From positions 62,001-126,000 of the forward strand of contig CAMPDV010001094.1 in the NCBI GenBank assembly GCA_946699065.1: DNA of 64,000 nt, given 5' to 3'. Origin of the DNA: Loxodes magnus. Taxonomy: Eukaryota; Ciliophora; Karyorelictea; Loxodida; Loxodidae. The notes under the pieces were generated by a model. The model did no database searches and was not told the origin of the DNA. It saw only the letters and a list, made by a program, of their open reading frames with translations. Position 1 is the stretch's first letter, and every line of letters starts with the position of its first letter. Positions 35,755 through 48,060 of the stretch are shown here, piece after piece. A program made the position numbers and the translations under genes.

Positions 35755-36440
35755 AGGATGTGGTCAAAAATTTTTCCTTCTTTAAATGGAAAATTGAAAA
35801 TTAAAATGGTTATTAGTGATCTATATTAATAAAACTTAAGCTTTAATAAACTCAATAAAAATTTTAAAATCTGAAAAATCAATTTTAAGATACCAATCAG
35901 CTCTGAATTCATTATTATAACAAATTAAAATATGATTTTATGGACAGAATAGATCTTAAGAGAAATTTAAATCACTAGAAATTATAACCCAGAGCAATCC
36001 CCCCAAAATACTAAATGATCCAAAGGAAATGGAAAAATAGCATATAGAAAAATAAATTCCCTTCTGAAGAGTTACGAAATGTCATATTTCGCGCTTCGGA
36101 GACATAAAGTACGAAATTGCTACCGATTTAAACAAAAAGATAAAAGAATAATAGAAAATTAATGGGTTCATTCTTCGGGATAAGCTACTATTAAGGAGAT
36201 TTTTTTAATAGAAAAAATAATTCAAGAAATAATGAATCACCCTCTATATAATAAGCAATTAATAAATTAAATAGAAAATGGTTGGAATCTGACCAATTGG
36301 AAAAAATCTAGAAAAATAACTTAAGTCAAGACTCTTTACTGTGAAGATGCAAGCAAGTTTAAAGCGACTATTTTCAAACAAAAACTATTACTTTAAGAGC
36401 AAATAAAGGCGATGCTATAATAAACTATGTCATGTTATTT
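35755..36440 (+). pseudogene. Gag-like zinc-knuckle relic 6
   Basis: It retains LNDPKEMEK (the family DPM-IE motif, diverged) near 36015, then a corrupted knuckle (KCHISRF... then, one frame over, HKVRNCYRFKQKDKRIIEN). The same post-knuckle sequence occurs in relic 3. The second Cys of the first pair is lost and a frame change is needed, so the protein is not functional as it stands. Downstream of the knuckle the frame reads on in Lys/Asn-rich sequence to about 36440. Confidence 0.5.
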
Positions 36441-37111
36441 AATTTTTTATTCTTCTTTGAATTTAAAGAAAATTAGAATATTTTAAATAAGACCATGCTA
36501 GTAAATAATTATAAAAAATCAAGATAAATATTTTTATTTATATTATATAATTTTTTGACTATTTCATCAAAATTTATGTAATATAATGATAATTTTATTA
36601 TTTATAGTGATTCTACCTTTAAAATGGTTTATGATTTTATTATAGTTTAATTTTTTTGATAAATCTTAAATTTCTGGTTGTTCATCGAAATATTTTAATG
36701 AATTAAGCTTTCTGTCAACTCTTCTAATTAGTTGAAATTAGTTTCTAATTAATTGAAATTAGTTTCTAATTACTCGATTATCACATCTCCTGGATATTTA
36801 TTGTCAATTTTTTATTCTTAGATATTATAAATCAGGTTTGTAATTTTTTCTTTGAGTTCTTATTTGTATATTAAAAATTTATTATTTTTTCTTTCACTTT
36901 TTTGAGTTCTTTAAGTATAAGATAATTTAGTCTAGCTGAGATGAATTCTTTTTAAAAGATACTTGTTGCAAGAAATGTTTAATTTTTATATTTAATAATT
37001 TGATAATTATAAGAGATATTCATACACCTGCTTTAGCTCTAAAGAAATGCATGAAAAAAGATAGAAGAGTTAAATAACAATATCTGATTTAAGATTAATT
37101 AGAGTTTTAAA

Positions 37112-37423
37112 AATAATTGAAAAGATGGTGGGAGCTGAGAATGACCTTCGTGACTAAAATTTCTGATTTATGGTTAGATACAAGTTCCTTTCCTGTCGCT
37201 GAGAAAGTCCCTGGTCAGAGTCATTTTCTGAAGAGAACGCTGTCTTTGAGATTATCCGCTCTTGGTAGGGGCTTGAAGCCTGGCTGCTCATAGCGATGGA
37301 GCTCCCTAGCAGCTGTGCCTGGAGCACAACAGGATATCCCCGTTTTTCCATAAAAAGAGAGCATCGGGTCGTCAATCGAAAAGAAGTTTCCGGTCCAAAA
37401 ACTCTTTTAGTTGAAATTAATTA
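37112..37423 (-). mobile_element. SINE-like short retroposon, copy c (inverted)
   Basis: A 312-bp element in the opposite orientation to the other copies. It is bounded by an exact 18-bp duplication attaattagagttttaaa at 37094-37111 and 37424-37441. This is the clearest target-site duplication in the window and fixes the element's ends. The inner sequence matches copy a more closely than copies b and d (TGCTCCAGGCACAGCTGCTA in the plus sense of copy a). The 73-codon standard-code frame inside it is not supported as a gene. Confidence 0.9.
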
Positions 37424-37504
37424 ATTAATTAGAGTTTTAAAGAAATTCTAAATCATTAAATCATTAAATCATTAAAATAACTGTTCGCCAAATCTATAAA
37501 AAAA

Positions 37505-38344
37505 ATGGATTAATCTCTTCGACTCTCAAAAAATTAACTTAGAAACCTGAAGAGAAAAGCGGCAAAAGAAATTTAGAAAAAATAATAACAATAGGAGGAG
37601 TCAAGCTCTTTTTCAGAAGGTAAAGTTATGGTAGGATAAATAGAGATAAGTTAACCTAAAAACGAAACTAATCAAAAACTTTAAATTTAATTAGACCAAA
37701 TGTAAAAAGTAATCTCAAATTATGAAGAAACAACTTACAACTTAGGCGAAAAAATACGGGAACTAATGAGTAACATAGAAGATTAGAACAACGAATTACT
37801 AATACTTAGAAGATAACTTATTTGTAGCAAATTAATAACGGAAGAATAACTCTGAACTTAATCATAATAAAATTTTAAATACGACACAAAAATGGAAATA
37901 GAAAAAATACCAATAGAATTAAAAACAGAATTGAATACAGAAAAAGAAATGATTGCTACAAGTTTCATTAAAAGATTAGAAAATATAGAAAATAAATTAT
38001 CATAAAAAAGAACGAAATAAAGACAATAATACAAACTTTGTTGATGTTGCAAATCAAATCAACATATTTTAAAAAACTGTTGATAATGAAAGAAAATAAA
38101 CGAATAAGAGCAGAAAAGAACATGGAGACAACTCAATAAACTATGAATAACTCCAACAGGGATCTACAAATAAAAGCTTTTTGCAAGACCACTTGAACGG
38201 TTACAGTGGTAACCTTCCACTTAATAAAAAGGTCGTGGATCACACCCACGTTAAAAAAATTGTCCGTAGGAACTGGTTGCAATTCCAGAGAATGCAAAAC
38301 TCTACTAACTTTAAGTATATTATTATTATTATTATAAAATTTGA
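37505..38344 (+). CDS. Gag-like zinc-knuckle protein 5, intact
   Basis: The ATG at 37505 opens 279 codons to the TGA at 38342-38344 without a frame change. The order is a basic N-terminus (MDQSLRLSKNQLRNLKRKAA), Gln/Glu/Ser-rich linker, coiled coil (about residues 70-120: EKIRELMSNIEDQNNELLIL), a KMEIEK motif in the position of the family's DPM-IE, then a classical zinc knuckle CWCCKSNQHILKNC (C-x2-C-x4-H-x4-C) near residue 185, followed by basic sequence with GIYKQKLF matching the GKIYR motif of genes 1 and 2. Trp comes from TGG or TGA (WCC and ILKNCW both from TGA). It is probably a retroposon ORF1/Gag RNA-binding protein. A hairpin and (ATT)n tail at its end abut long repeat copy 2 exactly. 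Confidence 0.75.
38234..38334 (+). other. Hairpin plus (ATT)n tail at the 3' end of gag-like element 5
   Basis: cgtgg-atcacac-ccacg (38234-38250) can form a stem-loop. A (TAT/ATT)n run occupies 38317-38334, immediately before the homology with long repeat copy 1 begins. The layout matches that behind gag-like gene 2. Confidence 0.5.
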
Positions 38345-41300
38345 ATTAAGTATCTAAATTATTTTTCTAAAATATTAAAAAATTATGTTTATATTATATT
38401 TATTAAAAGCTAGAAAATAATAAAATTTATAATAAATAAACAAATTTAAAATTGTAGTATTTATTTATTTTTAATATTTAAATAACTTTTGAAATATCTT
38501 AAATATACATATATAAGTTTACATTTTAAATTAATCTATTAGTAAAATTAATTTTATTAATAATTTATAATTTAAACATGTATAATTTTATTTATTTTAA
38601 TAAATAGATTTCATTAGCTTTATTTAAGCTTTTCAAATTATATATTCAATTAAAATAGTTGATATATCTTTCAAATTAATTCTACTTACAGGCATTTTTT
38701 ATGTATATAATTTAACTAAAAATTACATCTATTAATAATTAAAAATTAAACTATATCATTTTTATGTTATTTTTAGATATTTAAAGTTAATGTTACCTAT
38801 TTATGTCTTTTATACTCAATATATTATTTGAAGGTTTTAAATTAGCTTGCAAAAAACTAGCACTACTCTAGTAAATTTTTAGGTAATGTTGTTAAGTTAT
38901 TTTGCATATAGAAGATATCTTAACTTTATAAAAGATTAATAATATTTATAAATAAAGCATTAAATATTTATTAAAAAGTTTATAAATTAATACGATTATT
39001 GAGCGCGTAGCACCTCAGGCGGGTGCAGCTCTTTGATAAAGATTTCTAAAGTTAATAAAATTCCTTGCTGAAGTCTTCCACAGTGCTAGTATTCCCTTGT
39101 GAGTTTATTATAGGGCCGCTATCGGAATGCTTCTCTAAGACCTTAGTATCTGGTATCTTTCATCATTAATACTACTTGATGCCTCTTCGATCTTGTCTTC
39201 TCTTCTCTTGGCTCCTGACAAGATTTTTGATTGGTTCTTCGTCTATGGATACTTGCTGGTACCAGAGTTCAAGTTAGTTTGAGTTGGAGGATTGGTGCGT
39301 ATTGATTTATACATAATAGTTTGAAAATATAAAACTAATAAGTAGTAAGGATTATTATTTGGCTTAATTATAATATATAATTTGATTAATATTTTAGAAT
39401 TATATTTTGATAAAGCGAAAGATTTAATAAAGAAATATTAAAATTAATTATTTTTGTATCATTAAATTAAATGATTGTAAAAAATTAAAAATGTTACATT
39501 TTAACATAAATTTATTAAATTTTATAAATAATTTACAAAATGGATTGAGTGGTAAATTTGATTTGAACTGAATAATATCTTAATTTTGGATTATTTATTG
39601 TTATCCTTAACTTATTTAGTTTGATATTAGATTTTTAGGATTTTATTGATTAGCATAGTTTTAATTTAACATCTTTAATTTATTTTCTGTATCTTATTCT
39701 ATTTAAATAACAGTTTAAATTTGATAAAAGTTTTTACAATGAAGATACATTTCCTTTAATTAGATTAAAATATACAATTAATTTATTTAAATTATTAATC
39801 TTTCCTATTTTATTATTGTAGATCAACATTCATAGATTATTCTCATAGTTATAAAGAATATTTACCAAAAAGAGAATATTAAATAAAAAAATATGTAAAT
39901 AGTTTTAATATATAAAAACTAAATTTTGCTAATTAAATATCTCAAATTATTATTTAAATTAAATAATATTATCAAAATTAAATCACTATTTACATTACAA
40001 AATAACTAGTTCAACTAACACTATTATACACTAGATTATCAACATATCAATAACATATCAAATATCCAAATTACTAATTCCAAAAATACTATAAACATTT
40101 AATATACTATCTATATATACTTAAACTTATTTTACATCTATTTACTTTATTTTTAAATATTCTAATATTAATTATCAAATTTAATATATTATATTATAAA
40201 CATAATTAGTTAATATATTACAATTCTTAAATTATTGATATAATTCATTTACTTTTATATATTTTAATAATTAAATAAGTTATTTAAGGATTTTAATTTT
40301 GTCTTAATATTAGATTATTTATTTGTAATAATTTTTTAATTTATCTTTTTATTAAGTTATCTAAAGACTCTTTATAATTTCTCTTTTATAATTTCTATTT
40401 AATATTAGTTATATATAAAATAGATAAAAAGAGAATATAAGGTAATAGATGATAATATTTAAAGTAAGTAATAAATTATAAATAGATTAGTTACATTAGT
40501 ATTAGAGGTAATATTAATAAGCTAGTTTATCATAGTAATAGTAATAATCTAATCTAAACTGTTATATTTACACTTTTAGCTTTTACATTTATTAACTTTA
40601 TAATAAAATGTAAGTCATCTACCTATGCTAATACTGCTCTTATCCTTTTAACCTAACTAACGCTATTCCTACTGTCTTACCTTGTTCTCATACTTTCTGT
40701 AGCTTATGCTTAAAGACTTAGTACTATTTATAGAATCAAATCAGCTGCTGCATTTGTTATAAGGTATTTCACTTTAGATTTGAAGATTTACCTATAAATG
40801 ATGAATGGGTAGAGATATTACAATAATAATAGGAGTAGATTAATATTAGAAAGTAATGCTAATAGAAATTAAATTAAATGAAGAAGTAAATAGATTAGAA
40901 GCAAAATAAAATTACTTAGATATAGCAAAGATTAGCTACTAATTTTAAATTTAATACCTTCATAACATATTAAATTACTTATCGTAATAGGAACTAAAGA
41001 ATAATTAGCAATATAATGTCCATCTATAATCCTTAATTTCTGTCATTAAATAATACTCCTCAAATAAAATCAAATATATAAATTACCAACTAAAATCTAA
41101 AATGATTGATTAAGGAAGTATTAAGCAAGATATAAAATAAATAATTTAAGCTAAGTAGAATATAAAGGAAAGTAAATATATTCATTGATTTATATGAGGA
41201 TCATCTTAATTCTTATATTATTTAATATAGAAACAGAATAAATTAAAAAAGTTTATTTAAATACTTAAGTTCCTAGTTTTAGTAGAAGTATTGAATATAG

Positions 41301-44300
41301 AAATAAATTATATTTAGTTGGAGGATAAATAAATAAATAAGGAGTAAAAGATACTTGATAATTTGACTTTTAAGGAAATAGTAAAAAACTATCTAGTCTT
41401 AACTAAGGAAGATGTTAATTTGGAATAGCAGCAGCTTAAGATTATATTTATGTAGTAGGAGGAACTTTTGACTATAGTAAATTTTTAAGAACAATAGAAA
41501 AATTAAAGATAGGAAGTTAGAGTAAATGATAATACTGTTCATAGTTTCCTTTAGGAATAGCATATTAGACATTAGTAGTAGAAAAAAATGAATAAAATAT
41601 TTATTCGTTTGGAGGAATGAACTAAAACGGATAAATTTTAAATGACATTTGAAAATATAATATATAGAACGATATATGAAATAAATATCATTTAAATCTT
41701 CCTGAAACTGTTTATGATTCTTTAGTATTACTTGATCCTCTAATTATAGTTGGAGGAGTAATAAATCCATATAAAAAAGAATACTTAAGAAAGATATATA
41801 AAAGAAGCAATCAATAATGATAATAAATAGAATTTGAGCATAACTCTTATAATTTATCAGCATTTAAAACAAGAGATAGATTTGCTTATACTTTTATTCC
41901 TGATAACTCTAATCTTTTATTATTGAGAGTGAATATAGTAAACTTGGGCTACAAGACCATAAGAATAAAGTGATGAATGAAGTTAAATAAAATATAATAA
42001 ATTTAAAGTATTTTTTAATAATAAATATTATATTATAGTATTTTATAAGTTTGAATGATTTAGGTATAATAAGAAGTAATGATTATGTAGTAATATTTTT
42101 AGAATGTTATATATTGTAAGTTGATTTAATGTTAGTCTGATAGTTAGACAGTGATGGTGTTGATTGTAAGGGTTGATATAAATATATTTGATATAATTAA
42201 ATATTGTGTAATTAGTAGAGACATATTAATATTAAGTAATGATGCACATAATGATGTGCATAATGAATTTGAAAGTATGTTTTAATTTAGTATAAAATAA
42301 AAATATTTGAGTTTTAAAGTTGATGCTATCTACTTATGATTTAGTTATTATATTATAGTTTAAAAGAATTATTTAAATAATAAAAATTTATAAAAAAGTG
42401 ATCTAATAAACAGTTAGCTAAATTATTATCTTAAAAAGTTTATTATCTAAATAATACTAAAAATAAGCAAAAAGAATCTAATAATACATATAGATATAAA
42501 TATTTATAGCTATTATATTACTTTAATAATTAAAGGTAAAAGTAAGTTTTAGTGATAAAATAATTCTTTATTGGATTAACAAAGATTAAAGTTAGAAAAT
42601 ATTTTATCTAAAACATATTAAATGTTGCTTTTGTCTAAATAGCTATTTAAATTCATTTTACTTATATCTTTTTTACTTAAGAAAAAGTAAAGACGAGTAT
42701 TTTAAAAAGAGCATGAACAATGAAGTTATATAAATGCTCACAAAAAAGAAAATTTATAAGTGAAAATATTATGATTACTACTATATTGAGTGCTCTAAAG
42801 TTATATAATATATTATTAAGAAGCTTCTTTTTTAATAGATAGATAAACTTCTTGATAGTTTAATGAATTTCTTGGTGGATATTACGATAATTTAATTATA
42901 ATTTAAATATCATTGATATGAAGTGTTATTAGCAATAATATTTCCTAAGCAGTATATAAAATTGTTTATAATTTCCCTAAAATAAAAGTTATTACGTGCA
43001 CATAAAGATTCTATATTGATTACAATAAAGATTAAAATTAGCTCTGTTTTATAGTTAGAAAGAAATTAGTTGATAAGAAATTTGAATATGTTGATAAACA
43101 TAAATGGTAACATTAAGCTATCTATTTATACATTAATATAAAGTAATTTTGTTGATGCTAATTGTATTATCTGAATATGATTAGATTTTTTGATAATAAT
43201 AGGTTTATTTGAATATAAAAGGAATTAAAAAATAAACTAATTTAAATTAGTTAAAATATTTAATTTCTTAATTTATATCTAATTAAATAAATTAAACCAT
43301 TATATACTCTTAAGTTTAAAACTTATATAATTATAAATTTTGGTTACAGATAAGTTTTATTTAAATTATATAATATTATTTCTATTTATAGAGTATAAAT
43401 TGAAGTAAGTAAAAAGGAACAATATTATTGATATTTAAATATATTTTAAATTAGAATAAATGATTAAACTTTTAATTAAATAAATATAAATATCAGATAT
43501 TTACAACACTATATCAAATTAATTATTTTAAGTAAATATACTATTTTAACTTATATCTACTATTTTTTAATCAATCCAAATAATCATATAATAATAATCA
43601 AATTATCAAATTATAATATACTCAAATTATATCCAAATTACATATAATTCATCATTATTCAAATATATTATTACACTTAAATCAAACCATTTATTTTATA
43701 CATTTTTTCCATATCAAATAGTCATCAATTCTAAAAAACATACTAATTTCAAATATTATATCAACTCATTTTATTAATACCTCCAAATTATAATCATAGA
43801 TATAATTATAACCAAATTAATGCTTCATTATTTTAATATTAGAACCTACTTTTAAATATCATTCTTATACATATATAAATATAGTTATTATTTTTATTTA
43901 AATATGTATATTGCCATTTAATTTTAATAACAATACTAATTTATTTTTTAGTTTAAATATTTTTAATTTATATCATCTATTTTATTTATGCTTTTACTAA
44001 TAGTTTTTTAATTTAATTTTAGTTTATATTTCTTTAAATTAAATTACACTTACAGTCATTTTATATATCTTAATTAAAATTTATATTTTATAGCAATTTA
44101 AAATTAAATAGTATCATTTTTTTATTATTATTTTAGATATTTAAAGTTAATATTATCTAATTTTTTAAAGGAAAAAAGCATAGTTTTTGAAGTGTTTTGA
44201 AGTGAGAGTACGAAATTTTAATATCAGAGTCATTAAATTGGTAAGTTTAGAGTGTTGAATTCGATGAAATTTCATTATCTTGTTAAAACTAATACTTTTA

Positions 44301-45258
44301 GTAAATTAGATTGATATCCTGGTGTGATTCGGTTGAAAAAACGATTTAAGGAAAAAATGTTTTAGTTTTTTAGATTGGCTTGCGGAAAATTCTAATGAGA
44401 ATTATTTTTAAGTGAAAGAAGAATCATATTCTTGCTGTTGTCTAAATTAAAATTTTCTTAGGAAGTACGTTAAGGCAGATTTAGTGTTTCATTAATAAAG
44501 TTTGCCATTTTATTTTATTAATTAGTAAAGAATTTTTAAATTAAAGAAAGCTTTAAGCCATAGGTAATTAAATGTAAATAGCTTGATAAAATTAAGCGAA
44601 AGTAATCATGACCAATTCTTTTCAATTTTCAGGATACCTCTATATTCTACTCTTATGTAATAAAGATAAAATCTGACCATTACAATTTTAAGTTATTTAT
44701 CTGGAAAAGCAATTTATAGATAATTTTATGATATCTTTGAACTTTCGTATTTATAGATTAGTTAATTTTTTTATAATCTAAATAAGGATAAATTAAATAA
44801 TAATATGAATTAGCTTTATAATTTTAATTATTTTTAAAGATATTAGCAAACAATTTCAATCAGATAGAAGCTTTATATTAAAATAAAACTTCTTTTTAAT
44901 TATTATATCATAATTTTCTATCAAATAACTATTTATAAATAAAAGTTAGTCTATGAAGAAATTAATAAAAGCTACTAGTAATAAAACTTAAATTACTAGA
45001 TCTAAGGAAACTAAATTTAGATATTCTTAAGATTAGATAAAATAAAAATTTTGTTTATTAAAATTTAGCTCCTTAAAGAGTATAATAATCTATTGAATGA
45101 TTTTTAGAAAGTTAAATTTTAAATAGATAGAAATATTAGGAATTAAAAATTAATAATAGTAATTATATAATAATAAATTAACCTCTTTTATATACTTCAT
45201 CGATTAGATAAAAATAATAAAAACCTAAAAGTTAAGAATAACAATTTCTATTTATAGA
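38330..45258 (+). repeat. Long dispersed repeat, copy 2 (6.9 kb)
   Basis: It matches copy 1 from 18826 to about 25815 at near identity outside the RING-kelch gene, including the hairpin end and island B (38999-39300). On the left it begins exactly at the tail of gag-like element 5. On the right it diverges at 45258, earlier than copies 1 and 3, and has neither the SINE nor the long right-hand frame. Confidence 0.85.
40608..41973 (+). pseudogene. RING-kelch gene of long repeat copy 2, frameshifted
   Basis: The RING (residues 7-49) is identical to copy 1, and the kelch part is clear (YSFGG, NDIWKY), ending at the same TGA TGA. Relative to copy 1 there are net -2 bases near 40930-40945, +1 near 40975 and -1 near 41213 (after tcatcttaa), so no single frame spans start to stop. 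Unless these are sequencing errors, only a RING fragment would be made, which could act as a competitor or donor sequence. Kelch differences from copy 1 include KYNI conserved but flanking blades changed (GGMNQNG for GGSNQNA). Confidence 0.75.
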
Positions 45259-45259
45259 A

Positions 45260-45900
45260 AATATAATATTAAAGATTTTCCTAATTTTAGAGCTTCGTTA
45301 TCCTTAAAAGAAAGTTTAGAAATTATACTGTAAATTTAATTTTGGTTTAGTTATAAATATTTATTCTTACAAGCAAACTAAAGTTAAAAAACTTTAAGTC
45401 TCTTAAGCAAATAAAAGTCATATTTAAAAATTTAAAATTATCAAAAATTTCAGATTTCTTCAAGCTCAGTAAAAGAAAGAATATTTAGCAATAAAAGTTT
45501 CTAATGTTATTAGATAAATACCTGAGTTTACTCAAATTGAAGCTTGATAAAATCAAAATAATAAAGTATTTGAATTTAAATTTGAATAAGCTATTTAAAA
45601 AAGTTCAAAATAATACACTAAAAATAAATTAAGACTTAAGCTTGAGAAAAATTATGAGCTTACAACGAAATATTTAATTCAATTAAATATTCTTTTAAAA
45701 AATAAGAAATTTCAAAGTACAACACCAATATTAAATTTTGAAAATAGAACTTGTAAGAATTAAAGCTATATTAAAATTTAAAATAAGCAGTTTAAAAATA
45801 TTTTAAAACAGAATTTATATTAAATAAATTTTGAGATTGATAACACATTCATCTCCTTTAAAAAGGTTTTAAATGTATTTTAATTTGTGCAAAATAAATA
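45260..45900 (+). CDS. Unidentified Gln/Lys/Asn-rich coding-like frame
   Basis: One plus frame under the local code reads protein-like sequence for about 200 codons: RFLQAQQKKEYLAIKVSNVI, IPEFTQIEAWQNQNNKVFEF, RLKLEKNYELTTKYLIQLNI and TTPILNFENRTCKNQSYIKI. It starts where long repeat copy 2 ends, and no ATG of this frame lies clearly outside the repeat. No family is recognised. It could be the 3' part of an interrupted gene. Confidence 0.4.
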
Positions 45901-46132
45901 AAAGATATGACTTTAATGAAAACTAAAAATAGAAAAATAGAAAAATAGAAAAATCTAAGCAATGAATTAATAATAATCATTATATAGGTATAAAAAATAT
46001 TGCTTTTTTTAAATCTGAAGTTTTTATCTCTTTTCTTTATATTTTAAGGCATAAGTAACAGCGAATACAATTATTCTATATGGTTTTAGATTTAATTATA
46101 AATTTAATAATTATTTAACATTTAATAAAAAG

Positions 46133-46203
46133 GGCTGCTACGGGAATTGAACCCGTGACCTCTCGCACCCGAAGCGAGAATCATACTACTAGACCAAGCA
46201 GCC
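46133..46203 (-). tRNA. tRNA-Pro (CGG anticodon)
   Basis: The reverse complement is identical to the TGG-anticodon tRNA-Pro genes except for the anticodon (CTCGC-TTCGGGT-GCGAG, anticodon CGG) and one D-loop base (tagtagtat for tagtggtat). T5 follows the 3' end. It is likely derived from the TGG gene by duplication and anticodon change. Confidence 0.95.
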
Positions 46204-47308
46204 TTGCTATAATTATTATTAAAAGCTAATAAATACTAATTTAATATATTAACTTTACTTGAAATTTTTCATTCAAAAAGAAAATTTATAAATATAAACT
46301 AAATCTCTTTTATACTTAAAAAAGTTATTTAGATTAAGAGAAAAGATATTAAGCTAGTTCTGCTTTTTAGAAAATTAATTTGTATTAAAAAGCATAAAAA
46401 TAAAGAAAAAAGCATAATTAGATTTTTTATTATGTACAAATAGCTCTGTATTCTAATAATGGGAAAAAGCTCTTAATATTTTTAATAATTATAATGTTTA
46501 GAGAAAAATGTTTTGTATGTTACTATTTATTATAAACATTTTATTTTCATCTTTTGTAAGAAAAAATTATTTTGTAATTATTTCAAAAATGATATGGCTC
46601 TTATACTTCTAAGATAAATGATTAACAAAATCTATTTGAAACAATATTCATAATATTTTTATAAATATAGATTACTTAGAGTTTTTTGTCTTTTCTTTAG
46701 AAATATAAATTTTAAATAAATTTAAAATGATATATCAATAATTATAAAATGCTCAATTTTTCAAATTTATTTAGAAATAATAGGTAATTTTTATATTATT
46801 TTAACGTAAAAAATCATAAACATTTTTATATTATGCTTACCAATTAAAAATTTGATTCTAAAAAAAAATGAAAAAAGCATATTACAAAAGTGAAAGAAAA
46901 TAAATTTGTCTTTTGGAAGGATAAAGGATAATTTAGATTTTTTTGTTATGCTTTATACTCTGAATGAATATTCTTAATATAAGTATTTTTCAAACTCTTA
47001 ATGCAAATAAACAATCTAAAAGATTCAATAAATTATATTGAAATAAGTTAATTTTATTGTAAAAGAGTAGATGGTTATGTTTTATTTATTTGAATTTTTA
47101 AGTATTATTTTCGCAAAATTTTATTAAAAGACTGACATAACTAAATCATTTTTATTATACTTCATATACACTTTGCTTAAACTTAATTAGATCAATTTTT
47201 TCAAATAATACAACTATAAAAATAAATTTTTTAATTTTTGTTTAATTCTAAGAATAAATTATAGAATATTTAAAGTATATAAGATAAGGGAAACAAGAGT
47301 AATATAGA
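46204..47308. other. AT-rich spacer between tRNA-Pro genes
   Basis: AT-only DNA with no recognised gene or repeat. Confidence 0.5.
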
Positions 47309-47379
47309 GGCTGCTTGGTCTAGTGGTATGATTCTCGCTTTGGGTGCGAGAGGTCACGGGTTCAATTCCCGTAGCAGCC
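47309..47379 (+). tRNA. tRNA-Pro (TGG anticodon), second copy
   Basis: Identical in sequence to the gene at 32301-32371 and in the opposite orientation, with T5 directly behind it. The 5' flank caagagtaatatagag is also shared, so the duplicated unit includes about 16 bases of upstream sequence. Confidence 0.95.
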
Positions 47380-48060
47380 CTTTTTATTTTTTAATTTAAT
47401 AGGAATTTATATAATTTTTAACTTTTTATTTAAGTTTTATTTATAAAAAGATAACTCAAGCTTCTTTATTCAAATACGACTCTTCATTTATCAAATTATT
47501 AGATTCATTCTTTACATTTCCTTATAGATCAACCAAGATCTCATTTAAATACGTTTTTCTATTTCTGTACTTATTTTTCATTTCTGCTACAAAATTTCCT
47601 TAATATGAATATGTATCAAACAAGAAATTCTAAAACTTTATTTAGAAAGTTAAATGTCTTGAATCCATTCATTACTTGTATAGATAAATTTTACTAACAC
47701 TCAAGATCTTTTTTCTTAATTTTAGCTTTACTTAAGAATACCTGCTAGTTAAATTGCTAATCTAGTGATATCAGAGAAGTAAATAATAATCTTAAGAAAT
47801 GGAATTCATTTCCTCTTTTAAAATATGATGATCGCTTCTTATAGTTCTAGTGAGATGTTGGAAATCACTTGAGTATAAATTTTTAGAAGTTTGCTTAAGA
47901 TTTGAAATGTTATTTATAGGGAAAATATTGTAGGTAACCAAAATAAAATAATACAGAATGAATTTATTGCTACTAATAATTAAATCTTACACTCATCATC
48001 TAATCAGCTTCATATAAATTCTTCAATACTTATATAGGAAGAATTCAAATAAAAAAATAA
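47380..48060. other. AT-rich region before gag-like gene 4
   Basis: No convincing gene. Slightly richer in G+C than the spacers, so a decayed coding segment is possible. Confidence 0.35.

Noticed and set aside
37858..38052. 64-codon minus-strand ORF
   Set aside because: Antisense to the intact gag-like gene 5.
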